A stretch of DNA of 64,000 bases from Dipteris shenzhenensis. Its lineage: Eukaryota; Polypodiophyta; Polypodiopsida; Gleicheniales. A model generated the notes under the pieces. That model had not been told where the DNA came from, made no database searches, and was given only the letters and a program-made list of their open reading frames with translations. The first letter of the stretch is position 1. Every line of letters starts with the position of its first letter. A program made the translations under genes and the position numbers. Positions 11,430 through 23,525 of the stretch are shown in pieces. The stretch lies in the NCBI GenBank assembly GCA_047967505.1, contig CM106538.1. One strand, given 5' to 3'.

Positions 11430-12361
11430 TAGATCCAACTTTGCTTCTGCTATGTTAGCTGTCTTTTTCCCCTTATCTGTCTTCTTCAGGGTACCATTCT
11501 TTTCATATGCTTTCTTGACCTGGCAATCTGCAATCACATGGCCCTTCTTCTTGCAGTAGAAGCATTCTCCCTGAAACTTCTTCTTGCTGCCCTTCTTCTT
11601 TTTGTCACCACTAGTAGAGGACTCACCTTTGGTGGAGGAACCACCTTTTCCTTTCATAGAGGTAGAGAACGTAGCATCCCATTGCTGCCTCCATCTTGAG
11701 CTTTAAGCCTCAATTCCTCCTCCATAAATAAAGCACATAACTCCTCAAATGACAATGGTTGGGGTCTCACCTGAGTGTTAATGCAGTTACCAGTCCATCA
11801 AACCTTGGTGGACATATTCGGAGACACCGCCGAGCTAGCTCTTCGCTAGTCTTTTGTATCCCAGCACCAACCATCTGGTCACGTAGATTTTTGATTCGGG
11901 TTATGAACACCTCCACTGTCTCTCCTTCATTAAACTTCTCAGATGCAAGCTGATTCTCCAGGTTTTGGATCCTTGTCTGATTCCGCGTCTCATACTGACT
12001 CTTCAATATGTTTCAGGCCACAGTTGCCTTAGATGTATGCTGAATCAAGGTCAAACACTATCAGTAGTACTTGTAACCAGGGCACACAGAGCATCTGCGT
12101 TCCTACATTTCCAAGCTCGTAGAAGATCGGCATTAGGAGGTATTGTACTCCCTGGATTTGTTGGGTCGGGGGTTCCTTGTGGTTTTGGGTTAGCAGTCCC
12201 CAGTACTATCTCCAGAAGCTCATATGAGTAATTTTAAACTTCCACACAATGTAGTTTGTACCATGTAGCTTGCCTTCAATAAAGGCTGGTGGGAAAATCC
12301 TTAATGCCTGGATTGTTGGTGCAATAGCAGCTTGCTGAACTGGACCGCTTCCTGTTGCCAT
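11430..12361 (-). pseudogene. gag: copia gag (UBN2-like capsid and zinc knuckle), frameshifted
   Basis: It starts with an ATG at 12361 (reads MATGSGPVQQ) and soon shows the gag N-terminal signature 'LHGTNYIVWKFKI'. The frame breaks near 12205. It resumes at 11767-12006 with the capsid stretch 'EGETVEVFITRIKNLRDQMV', then a third segment with a lysine-rich linker and an intact CCHC zinc knuckle (C-x2-C-x4-H-x4-C in 'CFYCKKKGHVIADC', about 11523-11564). Gag packages the element RNA into cytoplasmic particles. Frameshifts and stops make this copy non-functional. Confidence 0.85.
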
Positions 12362-12423
12362 CACTCCGTATGCTATTGAAGCCCTCGCCTCTCTTCTATT
12401 CTTTGATCCTTAGAGCCGCCTGG

Positions 12424-12435
12424 GCTCTGATACCA
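12424..12435 (-). other. tRNA-iMet-type primer-binding site
   Basis: On the minus strand TGGTATCAGAGC immediately follows the 5' LTR. This is the standard plant copia site complementary to the 3' end of initiator tRNA-Met. Confidence 0.92.
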
Positions 12436-12676
12436 TGTTAAATTACATGATACAGTAGAGCAGAAACTGAACAAAGAATAGAGAGTACAAAGCAAATTGG
12501 AGAGAAACATAAATTTCCTTCAATACTGATGTAGTACAGATGATGGCTCTATCCACCCGTGTGCTCCCACAGTGGAGCTTAGATGGCGATCTAGACAGAT
12601 ACTAGGTGAAGAGCTACTAACTGGAAGATTTGATCTAATCTGAACTGATCTAATACAATGGATTGGGGAGGTCGCC

Positions 12677-12684
12677 TCTTTATA
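12677..12684 (-). promoter_or_regulatory. TATA box in the 5' LTR
   Basis: Reads TATAAAGA on the minus strand and is conserved at 8524-8531 in the 3' LTR. The 26-bp repeats lie just upstream in the element's sense. Confidence 0.6.
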
Positions 12685-12702
12685 GCTATGAGGGTGGTAG
12701 TC

Positions 12703-12786
12703 GAATCAACATAGTCAATGGAATCGATTAGTCAACCTAGTCAGTGGAGCCGACTAGTCAACCTAGTCGATGGAACTGACTAGTCG
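12703..12786 (-). promoter_or_regulatory. Three 26-bp repeats in U3
   Basis: Three near-copies of a unit containing 'aacctagt' and 'gactagtc' occur here, and again at 8553-8632 in the other LTR. Tandem U3 repeats upstream of a TATA box usually act as retrotransposon enhancers; that role is inferred here. Confidence 0.6.
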
Positions 12787-12925
12787 TCCATGGAATATTT
12801 AGGGAATATTTCCTAGACCGTTGCCTTGGGGGCTCTCTCACCAAGGGGGCTGCTGGCTCCCCTGGGACCCCCCAGCTGGGGGCCAATTGGCCCCCAGGCC
12901 CTAGCAAGAATAAGACGCTCCCACA

Positions 12926-13990
12926 CTCACCTTTCTACCATCAACAGTCTCATAAATAGACCTCATCTGACATGATTGAACCATAAATGGTTTGTCTTAG
13001 CACTTTCACACATTGGAAAAATTCACCAAATCGGCCATATGGGGTGGATAGAGGTCATCCATTTGGGTCAAAATTATTTCAAGATTTAGACCTTTATGAA
13101 TTTAATCTTGGAAAAGTACAAATTTAACAATTGGAATCCATGATTCCCTTTAACTTAAGCATGGATGGCCCTTTTTAGCACTCTTCACACCACATAAGAC
13201 AACTTTTGATAAATTGTCTCTATAAAATATTATTCACGTGGAAAACAAGTGTGAATGACATTATAATTGAAGGTATTAATATTTTTCCAAGGTTATTTTA
13301 TAGTTGAAATCCATTTGTCCCCCCAATTCAACCAACCATGCTCTTTCGAGACAAATGAGCTATTTCTCATGAATTTGGCCATATGGGTGGGTGTAAAGAC
13401 CATCCAGTAGTATTGGTGGGATAGATTTTTAAGATATCATTACCATTTGAATCCATTTATCACTCCAATTACCATCACTGTTGCCATTGCTATGCTCTAA
13501 TTTAGCATTTCCACATGATATATACCTCTTTTTTACAAAATTAGGCATTTACGGTGGGTAAGGGGTCTAATTGGCGCATGGATATGTGAATTCACTAATA
13601 CGTGGTGGGTTGAAGATTTTTCCAAGGCCCAGCTTCATTTAAAAGCATGTGACCATTTAAAAAAATCTAGCTCGTAAACACATCAACATCAGTTTGAATG
13701 TCAAATTTCTAATTTTGACATTTAGACAAATGCTATTATGGTTATATGGATTGAAAAAATAGTTTTGAGCTCATCACCCTAGATCTTATTTTTATCCTTA
13801 ATATTTCTAGACTTTTCCCAAGACCTCCATCCCACCCCTCTAAATCCTCTCCCAGAGCTAAGCCCTCCCTTACAAATACCCTTAGAAGCTCTAAGGGTCA
13901 AGGAAGAGATCATTTGAACAATTTGAGGCAAGAAGAGTCCAAAAAAAACATTTACTACTCTTTCGAATGGTTTTTTTTGGGCACAAAACA
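12926..13990. repeat. Diverged short-period repeat region
   Basis: Related modules recur, each with a 'ttt..agcacttt.cacac' part and a 'gccatatggg.ggat/g..' part: near 12995-13060, 13165-13210, 13340-13400 and 13490-13560. A partner lies before the copia insertion near 8205-8275. Copies are too diverged to set an exact unit length by eye. No gene seen. Confidence 0.5.
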
Positions 13991-14029
13991 TACCTCAAGT
14001 ACTAGTTCTTTAGAAGATCCAAGCATCCT

Positions 14030-16810
14030 TCTTCAAAGTCCTATCTAGACTATCTCTTAAAGCTGAAGGATATTGTGGATCAAATTAATGCCATTGAAGT
14101 GGATGAAAGCATATTGGTTTAGATTGCCTTAGAAAAAATATGATCAATTTATAGCTATCATGGGTACATATGAAAATCAAGCAATTTTGGTAGTCATGTT
14201 TGACATGTTGATACCAAAGTAAATTCAATGAGGAGATTCCAATGATAAAAAGCTATGAACATTTTTTTTTAGAAAGAGTCAAAAGCTCCTATAGAGGAAG
14301 AGTCCAATTCAGTTCCCAAAGGGCAAGAAACTTCAATTGTACAAGATCATCAACTTGAAACAGATGTCAAAACCAAACCAGTAATAACAAAATTACAATA
14401 ACAAAGGCAATTTAAATCATCAAAATAATGAGTAAACTCCAAAATTTCCAAAGGTATTAGAAAAAGAGAGACTGAGGTAGAGGAAATTAAAATATCTTAA
14501 CAATACTTGGAACACTTCAAAAGACTCAAAATTTATTCAGCAATAATGGGAACACTTGAATAAGGCTCAAAATTGTACAAACAGTCACACAATTGTGCCC
14601 AACATGATAATAAGAATGATTTTCAACAAGGAGCCTTTCTTTCCATCCAATGAAATCATGAACATAAATAGTTTGATCAAGCATAATGGTTAGTAGATTT
14701 AGGTGCAAATGCCCACATGTTGTCAATGGTTTTCAGTGTTTATTAGCAAAGATCATGCATGCCAAGTTCAAGATATAGGTTAATGTAATTTTGGATATTA
14801 AAACAAAGTTGTCAATAATGTTGCACAGGTGTACTGAAATAATTTTTCTTGGGTTAAATGGTTGATAATGGCTATGAAGCCTTATTCGAAAAAGAAAAAG
14901 CTTCATTTAGGAAGACACTGTCAAACACAAACTCGTTTCCCAAGGTATTGAACATGGAATATTACTTTTATCATTGATTAATTTTCCATTAAAGTAAGAA
15001 AATGTTGTATAGCATTAGCACTTGAAACATCGCAATACTTATTGTGCACAAATGATATGGACATTTGAATTACAAAAGCCTTGTTTTCATGAAGTAGAAC
15101 AACATAGTCCAAGGACTGCCACAATTTGCAATGTCCAAATCAAGTCTGTGAATACTATTATATGGGTATAGGAAAGCAACACAAGAATCCCTTTTCAATC
15201 GGTATCATGGGCTTTAGATGTCCTTTTAAGTAGTGCAGATTGATATTTGGGCAAAGTCAAGAATTCATCATTCGAGAAAAAGTGGTATCCATCACTTGAC
15301 AAAAAATGTTATTACATCACCACTTGAGGAAACATTGGATTTGTTTCTTTGAATAAATATCAAAAGTCTTTGAGTTTTTTCAAGCTTTTGTTAGAAAGAC
15401 ATTAGAAAACACATCAAGGGATGGAAAGGTGATAGTAGTGGTGAGTATAAATCTCACATATCAAACACTTTCCATAGAGGTCATGGCATCAAAAGAGAAT
15501 TTACATGAAGTACACTACAAATGGTGTTATTGAAAGAAAAAATAGATTTATTCCAAAATATACCCATTGTATGATGGATGAAAAGAGCCTACCAAGGTCT
15601 TATTAAATAGAAATTTACTATCATTTATCTCATAAATAGAAGTTGAAACCTCACTCCATGAGAGGATCTCATGAATAGAAGTCCAAACCTCACTCCATGA
15701 GAGGTTTTTACATTAAACAAGCCTCATCTTTTCCATGTCATCATGTTTGGGTCATCAACATATTCTTATTTCCTGGATCCTTATTGGATCACTTAAACAA
15801 ATCTTGATTCCAAGTCACAAAAATGTATACTTATAGGGTACAATGATGAAAGCAACACCTATTAGTAGCTATGGGAGCTTGCCAAAAGGTAGTTGAACAT
15901 CTCTCGTAATGTTATTATTGATGAAAATAGTATTTATTATGATAATCTAGTAGTTGTGCAAGTAACAACTCCATCTTCAAAGGTATTGACACCATTTTTT
16001 TTAGGCTACATGTGAAAGGACTACAAGGAGTGTGCAATCCACTATCTAGCTCAAGCGTCACTCAATCAAGCACCAACAAATACAACCAATTCCAAGAGAT
16101 TATGCAAACTATTAAAGTAAGTACTTTTTGAATTGAAAGCTCTTTTGCACAATTCAAGAGATCAAATCATGAAAAAAAATTCCGAGACAAGTTGTCTTAC
16201 ACTATTACTTTTGCATTCATGGGCAATTCAATGGAATCAATGAGCCAACAATGTATCAAGACGTGGCTTTATAGAGTTAAACTTGCATCTTATGGTAAGA
16301 TTGACAACCAAGCTTATTTTCCAAAGGATACTTAGTCCACTTATAGGAGTAATAACTTGACGATGATGAAATATTTTCTCTAGCTTCAAAATGATTAATG
16401 TCAGAATAGTGATTGCCATAGCAAATTGATTTCAATCTTGCCAAAATAGTGTTTGCCCTAACAAAGCTATTTTGACTCTTCTCAAAATAGTGATTGCACA
16501 TCTACATACTTAATCTAGAATTCACCAAATGGAGGTAAATAATGCATTGATGAGGAGAGCTATATGGGATCAACTTAAAAGCAATGTTCCTGCCAAGACC
16601 ATAAACATCACAAATGCAAATTATTGAAGTCTTTATGTCTTGAAGCAAGCCGTCAAACATGGGAATGCCTAAATTGATGCATTCCTATAGCAAATTGATT
16701 TTTTGCCTTCATTTTTTTGATGCCTCATTATACATTCTTCCAATAGGTTAAAGCACTGCCACTATCATACCTATGTGGATGATGTGCTTATGCTACTCAA
16801 AATATGAAAG
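14030..16810 (+). mobile_element. pol: Ancient, heavily decayed Ty1/copia relic
   Basis: No long frame survives, but copia landmarks appear in order on the plus strand, scattered over frames: a gag-like stretch 'LKDIVDQINAIEVDESILV' (14058 on); protease 'WLVDLGANAHM' (14687-14722, Ser of DSGA changed to Leu); pre-integrase 'YGHLNYKSL' (near 15056); integrase 'QIDIWAK' (near 15237) and 'TTNGVIERKN' (near 15515); 'TNLDSKSQKCILIGYNDES' (near 15800-15860); reverse transcriptase 'HQMEVNNAL' (near 16522, first catalytic Asp now Glu), 'SLYVLKQAVKH' (near 16630) and 'YVDDVLMLL' (16772 on). Stops and frameshifts are dense, so this insertion is much older than the 8.3-12.9 kb one. LTR borders were not found. 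Confidence 0.82.
15628..15706. repeat. 39-bp tandem duplication in the copia relic
   Basis: Block 'tctcataaatagaagt...cctcactccatgagagg' at 15628 is repeated from 15667 with few changes. Confidence 0.85.
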
Positions 16811-19800
16811 TGGGCCTTGTTGTGAATCTTCCATGAAAGGCATGGGTCATTTTTTTATTTTCTAGTTTGGAGATTTTGTAGCCTCCAAATGTACTTGATT
16901 GTACTCTTTTCTTTTGTAATCCACCCTCATCTTTTTCAAAGGGGGTTCTGAGATTTAAATTCTAGTATATGTGTACACTAAGGTAATGTATATACTAGAG
17001 TGGTAAAATGCATGGTCCTAAAGCTTTAAATGTGAACGTCCCATTAGGGATGCACTTAGGTTGAGTATATATTTTTGATCATTCATTTTCTATCAAAGTG
17101 TGTTCATTTTTATGCCCTAGCTTTCACTTTTTGTGGTATCTATTCTTTTCTTACAAACTTGCACATACACACCCACACTCTCGAATACATTTGACATAGA
17201 TAGCTCTATATTACTATTTACCAAGTCCAAGGGCTAGCTTTGACTTTTTTGCAAGCCTATGTTAAAGCATCCTCCTATGGAGGCAAACTACTCTATAATA
17301 GAATTTTTTTTGAAATTGTCATTGCCAGCACTTAGTTAGCGATAAACTCTCAAGTTTAGTGCTCACACTTTCCAAGTTTGCTCAATCAAGTAGGCACTAC
17401 AAAAGTCTACTCTTGTCTAACATTCTCCTTGCAACTTAGAGACATCATGGACTCAAAGTTTCTTGGTTGATACTCCTAAGAGCTCCAAGAAACCTTGAGC
17501 TAAGAAAAATCATGAGTCCCTCATTTGGACACAAGATCTAAGAACAAGACATGTAGCTCTAAAGCCCAACTCTTCTCTAAGATAGGAAATCAAATGAGAC
17601 ACTCCTTACTAACTCACGGTAGCTCCAACCCCTTGCAAAGTGAAAAGGTTGTGTTTTAAAACTCATATGTTTTTAAAAAGTGTAAATAATAAAAAATAAA
17701 ACCAAGCACAGCTCACATCAAGGATAATGGCTCTTGTGACACAAGCTACCATGGTTGGCCCTATCTTCATCCTAGTCATGTATCATGAGTGAAACAGGTT
17801 ATTCGGGAGGATCCTGTACTGCTACACACATTTAGGACCTTAGCGAGCTTCTTCTAAAGCTCATCTTCTACAGAGACCAAAGCTTGCAGATTCCAATATC
17901 TAGAGGACTTCATTGCCCACCAAGATGCTCTTGGATCCATCTCCCCCACTTGTTGAGGATATTGATCGAGTTGTTTTGTGTCTCATCACATTGACTTTGC
18001 ATTGAGAGTGGATAGGTTGAGGGCAACCTGGAGAGGGTTGCATATGCAATTGAAGTAATTACTAGGAGATGAGTCAGAGGAGCTCTTCACTTTTAGATGC
18101 TCTATATACTATGAGATCCGAGATCCGCTATCACTATCTCTTCAAGGATGGTTTCAAATAGATCTTGGAAACTTTCATCCCCATGAGGCCATCCGACATA
18201 ATGAGAATTTGCTTAAGACACATAGGAAAGATCAATGTGTACAACCAATCTCCACTAAGAGCATGATCATTGAAGTTTTCTAGCTAGATGGCATAGACTA
18301 GTAGAGCTCAAGGACATGCCAAATTTAAGAACTAGTGTGAGAGAAACAATAGACTCACCAGTGGCTTGAGGCATAGATCAGACTAGTTGACTCTCCCTTC
18401 AGGCTTACCACCAGATAAGAGGGCATCCCCGATGAGAGTGACACATGCACTTGTTTGACATAGGGCCATAGCTAGGAGATCACATTGGACAAGACATAGA
18501 TAGATAGATCTTAGTGCCCAATCATAGGCTTTATGCCACTGTAGCCTCATACATAATTGATCCCATCTTAGATGACCTCTTTGATAGCTTCCAGATGATT
18601 ATCACAGTGTTGCCAACTCCAATCTTCTTTATGAGCTCAAAAATTTCTCTTTGTATATTGGTGTCTTTATGATTATGGCTATTTTGTATTCATCATGGCT
18701 TGCTGAGGCAGTCGATACAGTGAGCAAGAATAAGCCAGTGGGCCCAAAAAAGCGAGCGAGTTTTTTCACAATTCCCTTGTAGAGGTAGTCAACATAAATT
18801 TGTGGAATCCACTATTTGGGAAGAATCTCCAACATGAAACTTAACTTACTATGTCAAAATGTGGGCACAATAACTATACCAACATTTAAACTTATAGTCT
18901 AGCTTAACTTTCAATTGAAGCCATACTCACATTTTACAATGGTAATATGTGGGTTTAGTAATTGAAAGAAATTGAATTGCACGTTAAAAGGTGGGATTGC
19001 ATTGCTGATGGGTCTTACTATCACAATTGCTACAGTAATCAAAACAACCACATTTCTTGGAAATTTATACTTAGTAACATAAATATCACTCAACCCATAT
19101 GTAGGGAAACCAAAGTGTCTGTTGAATTCAAAGCATGGGATTGCATCATATACATAGAACAATATTACAACATTCAAAATGGATCTTCTTTAGATTAATA
19201 TTACCACATTCAAAATGGGTCTTCTTATAAAAAATATCCACAAACTATGAATAAAATAGTGTTTTAAACCATATTCTACACCTCTTAACATTCATCATCA
19301 ACAAATTAGTCACGAGCTTGTGGACTATTTAAATGCCTCTCATCATATCTCCTTTCGGTTGACATCAATCTTTCCATTTCTTCTATATAGCATGGTAACA
19401 AACCACAACAAAACATACATTTGAAATCATAGTTAGTCAAAAAGTTAAAGGTAAAATAATTTCACACAAGATGAACTTGCCAATATCTTCTCCCATACTA
19501 ATATCTTCTTAAGAATATGTTTTGCTACTAATAACAATGACACAAATTTTCTCCAATAAAATTGTTTAACAATAAGAAAAGCATCAGAAAGTTGAGTTGT
19601 ATACTTCAAAGGTACCCATTAACATTTACATTTCATCCAAAATATATACAGACGTTCAAGAAGATTATGAAAATCCACAATAATAACAATCAAAATGTCT
19701 CACCAAAAGATATAAGTTCAACAGCATACTAATCAATCAAATGGATTTGTGATGGGGTCCACTCTATCTTCATACCCATCTCAACCATGTTTTGAACTTA

Positions 19801-20450
19801 TCCATTTGCTAGAATGGTCTGCTACACGCGGCTCAACAATGCTAGCCAGAAAACTACTATCTGAATCAAATGAAAAACATGGCCTATCAATAGCCTAACA
19901 AGCACACATGAGAGAAGTGCCACAACCCATCTCCAAAACTGCTCCAACTAGAACACACACGAGAGACAAAAGGCACCCAACAAAAATAGTACTCCTCTCA
20001 AGTCCACCTTGTGCCATTTGAGAAGGCATGGTTGTCCTCTCAGTGAGAGGTACGTAGTGAGTCCACAAATCATCAAGTGGATCAGTGGAAAGCTTCTGAA
20101 ATAGTGGAACATTTTCATCCCAAAAAATCAATCGATTCTTCTTAGCTCTATTTTCTAAGCCCCAACACTGAAGACTACACCATTTTCTATTTTCTAGCTC
20201 TGTTTTCTAGAGCCAACACTGAAGACTACACCATGGATGGAAAAGCACATGCAGAAGAATGACTTTAGCTAGTAGGCATTACAACATGAAAGACTGCACT
20301 TGCTAACCACACATATAGAAGCCCCAAAGAAACCTTCAAAAAATGGCATGCATACAACATGGTACATGACATCATCAAAGACATTTAGAGAAGCACATAA
20401 AAAAGACTGAATGTAGGATTACAATATAGCTTGCATGGTATTGTAGCTTA
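16811..20450. other. AT-rich spacer, no gene recognised
   Basis: Only short frames, none with a known motif. 16.81-17.1 kb could hold the decayed 3' LTR of the preceding relic but has no defined edges. 17.8-18.7 kb is slightly less AT-rich yet full of stops on both strands. Confidence 0.5.
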
Positions 20451-20454
20451 CCTT

Positions 20455-20540
20455 AAGAGTTTTACCTTGGTCTTTCCAATATCCCTACGGAAGCAAAAGA
20501 GAGTTTTACCTTGGTCTTTCCAATATCCCTATGGAAGCGA
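20455..20540. repeat. ~45-bp tandem duplication covering a splice donor
   Basis: 'gagttttaccttggtctttc...cggaagc' appears from about 20457 and again from about 20502. On the minus strand each copy ends an exon-like segment '...ATTGGAAAGACCAAG' followed by GTAAAA, so the donor site is present twice. Confidence 0.8.
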
Positions 20541-21596
20541 ATGACTACATGTTTGACAACTTCCAAGCTTGAATTAATGCAAATCACTCCATCCAAGCAA
20601 CATAGTGTCTTACAAACAAATAATTTTATCTTAAACCAAAAGAATGTAAATAGTATACATATAATACCAATAGTGCTAGTCAATCTTACCTGCCATAGGA
20701 CATATGCATGCCAACCAACCACTATTGAACAAAGAAGCTACTGCAATTGCAAGCCCATGATGCACATGGTCCCCTCGTACGATATTCCAAAATGGGGTGG
20801 GTCCTCTCTCATCAAATGAATAGCAAGTGGGAAATCAAGCAATACAAAATTTGTAGCCCACTTGACCTTCCTACCCATCCTCATGTAGTCTCGGTCTATA
20901 CTAACCACAGTCATGAGAAACTCATGAAGAATAGCATACTTATCCATGTCCATGGTAATGTAGTCACCAATGATACAAGAATACAAAGGGGTGATACCAT
21001 AGGCCAATGTAATATCTGGTGATTGTGATTTCTAGAACACATAATGCTTTACAAGCTTTTGATAGAATGTGCATCTATATTTAAAAAATATATCAACCAC
21101 AACCAAAGCAAGCCTTGAAACAACAACTATAGACACAAAAGATAACCACACCCTTACCTGCACTCTCCATGCAATCCTTATTTTGTCTCGGTGGACTTGA
21201 TGGATTCTCATCTTATTAGAGAGGAAATAATAACATTATTACACTATGTCAAACCCTCATCATGAATCCTCATCATGAACAACAATAGGAACTCAAGATG
21301 TGTCTTCCCTACCTTTGTTTTTGAGTTGGTTCTTGTTTTTTTGTTTGTGCTTTTCCCCCCCTTGAGATTCGCTCCACTTTATTCTTACTTTCTTTAGTGA
21401 CTTTATCTAAAGCATAAGTATTAGACAAGTATCTTTCCCTCACCAATACTTTTCCTTTAGGAAAGTCTATCCACCACAAAGGACAATTTGCTAGTTCCCA
21501 TTGTGAGAGATTGTGCATGTTGGTGGATACATGCATGCAAGATGTCCAATCTCCACCCAGCTCTTGTATAGATTTGGAATCTTTGAGATCTCTCTC

Positions 21597-21610
21597 TCTC
21601 TCTCTCTTAC
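21597..21610. repeat. Short (CT)n run
   Basis: Seven to eight CT units within an intron-like part of the exon chain. Confidence 0.8.
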
Positions 21611-22769
21611 CAAAAGTGCAAGATACCTATGAGTCAACAAACACAAATTAATTGGATGTCCTGTGTGAAATAAATTGAACAATCAACAATGATTGTCAAG
21701 TTCTATGCAATAAAATCCCAAACAAAAGAAATGAAAAATGAACACCATTAAAGTATTATGAACAAACTTGTAAAAAACCCTATAAGTAGCCATGTCCAAC
21801 TCATAGGGACCATCTCCTTTCTTTCCACCCTTACCCTCAATCTTTGACTCTTTTGATCTTAGTGCCATAAACTTATGCTTTCTCCCTTCCAATTTTATGT
21901 CCTCCATGTATTGTTGTATTGTGTAATACTTTGAAGTATCTAATGGGATGCCCATGGTTTTCACTACCCTTAAGTCATCAAGAACTTTCATTGATCATGT
22001 CTCTACTTTCTATAGAAATATCTCTCGATTAATCCATCTATACAACAATTGCAAAATGAATTATTCTCACAACCAAAAATTATGACAGTTCTATAGTGCA
22101 AACAAACACAACAAAGCAGTTTACTTATTATGAAAACAAGAACTCACCTCTATAATCCACATCCCCCACACACATATCCCTCCTTGGTTTTGTGGCCTCC
22201 AAAAATGAAGGAAAATTGATATTTTTTTCCAATCTCAGACTTTGCTATGAGTTTACTACTTCTCCAATGTCACGCAAGAGTCCATAGCATCAAAGCACGA
22301 TGTAATAATATAAGAATTCAACTCTCACCTTTCCCATCCTATCATCAATTCTTTTTTGAATCAAGACACACCGCTTTCCCTCAGCCTCTCTCCTTTGATC
22401 TATAGGCAATTTTGTGGATATCTCATCAATTTCTTTTTTTAGCTCCGTATTGTACTTAACCTACACAAAAGCATCTTATTAGAGAAAGAAAAGTAATGGA
22501 ATAGAAAAAAGCACCAACAAATGAAGAGCATTATACTTGGAAGACTAGCCTTGCAAGGTAACCTCTTGTTAATGGAAATCACGACTTTTACCTTTACCAT
22601 CTTGAGCCCTCCAGTTCTCTATAGATTTCCCCTCAGTAGGGGACAATGATATTATAAATATCATAGGATCAACTCACAATTGCTGTGTGCATTCATGAGT
22701 ATGTCCCCTAGCCTAGGTTTAATTATACTACAAGATAGAGCAAAAGGTTAATTCCTTTGTACACAACAC

Positions 22770-22835
22770 AAATAATGAAAGGCAAAGAAGTATCCAACAC
22801 AAATAATGAAAGACAAGAAAGTATCCAAGTACTTA
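22770..22835. repeat. ~34-bp tandem duplication
   Basis: 'acacaaataatgaaaggcaa.gaagtatcca' occurs twice in succession with one or two changes. Confidence 0.8.
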
Positions 22836-23349
22836 CTAATTCATCTATTGTTGTAGCCTAGCCGCAAGAGCAATCTCACTAATTTTTCTAGATTCAATTA
22901 TTGTGCAAACCACCCTGACATGCCATTTCTTATTTGTAGGAAAGATGTCATTTATAATACTCATCTAGGAAGTAGTCCTGTGATTGGCCCTCCCAACCTA
23001 GAAAAATCCTTCTTGACATAAATTTAGAGCCATGGCATGATAGCAATTCAATCTCAAGCTCTTCATCCACCTCTCTCAAGTGGGAGACCAACTCTCCTCT
23101 TATCATTTGCCACTGCTACCTCCTCTCCACCATCACTCTTACAAATAGACACAATAAAACATCTTTTCTTTGGAAGGTAGCCCTCTACTTCGAATGTTCT
23201 TTTCATTGAAGACACATCATCATGTAGTCATACCTGTGCATAGGGGATTAAGCTACACAATGGAATGCGAGGACACTGGTCTGAATCAAGCATCCTGCAT
23301 TTGCCAATCACTTCACCTCCTCATTCCACTTGCAATTTAACTCAACCTC

Positions 23350-23525
23350 CTTAACTCTTGGTCCTTCATCTCTTTGAGTAGAGGATGTTTCAAGCTTAGA
23401 ACCTACTACATTCCCTGGCTCTTCTGTCCCACCTACTAACTCTTGGTCCTTCATCTCTTTGAGTAGAGGATGTTTCAAGCTTAGAACCTACTACATTCCC
23501 TGGCTCTTTTGTCCCACCTACTAAC
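23350..23525. repeat. 88-bp tandem duplication
   Basis: The block beginning ctcttggtccttcatc at about 23357 is repeated from 23445 with a single visible difference (ctcttctgtcc versus ctcttttgtcc), so it is recent. It abuts the left edge of the next copia element. Confidence 0.9.

Larger units (their letters stand above)
8293..12925 (-). mobile_element. Ty1/copia LTR retrotransposon, 3' end deleted
   Basis: The order on the minus strand is 5' LTR (12436-12925), primer-binding site, gag, protease, integrase, reverse transcriptase, 3' LTR (8293-8774). Integrase precedes reverse transcriptase, which defines copia. Coding is broken by stops and frameshifts. RNase H and the polypurine tract are absent because reverse transcriptase runs directly into the 3' LTR. 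I see no matching target-site duplication at the two edges, so the element may be recombinant or the target site has decayed. Confidence 0.9.
12436..12925 (-). repeat. 5' LTR of the copia element
   Basis: 490 bases with TG...CA ends, matching 8293-8774 over nearly its full length with many substitutions. On the element's strand it begins TGTGGGAGCG and ends ATTTAACA, directly followed by the primer-binding site. It contains a TATA box (12677-12684), a triple 26-bp repeat (12703-12786) and a perfect 22-bp palindrome (12876-12897). Confidence 0.9.
20500..23294 (-). pseudogene. Exon chain of an unidentified multi-exon gene
   Basis: Exon-like open segments on the minus strand have plant-type splice borders and mostly compatible phases. 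22329-22460 (44 codons, 'ELKKEIDEISTKLPIDQRR', after TGTGTAG, before GTGAGA) is followed by 22148-22244 and 21779-21984 in matching phase. A segment ending 21313 joins 21158-21206 (before GTAAGG), then 20738-21031, again in phase. Possible outer pieces lie at 23234-23294 and about 23100-23198, and near 20500-20620. The segments are hydrophilic in the 22-kb part, with no catalytic motif I can name. Some joins need non-ideal donors and one upstream piece needs a frameshift, so it may be a decaying gene or several fragments. Function unknown. Confidence 0.4.

Noticed and set aside
22900-23080. Resemblance of a short peptide to proteasome lid subunits
   Set aside because: Only a few scattered residues agree and the frame needs a shift; not enough to name a family.
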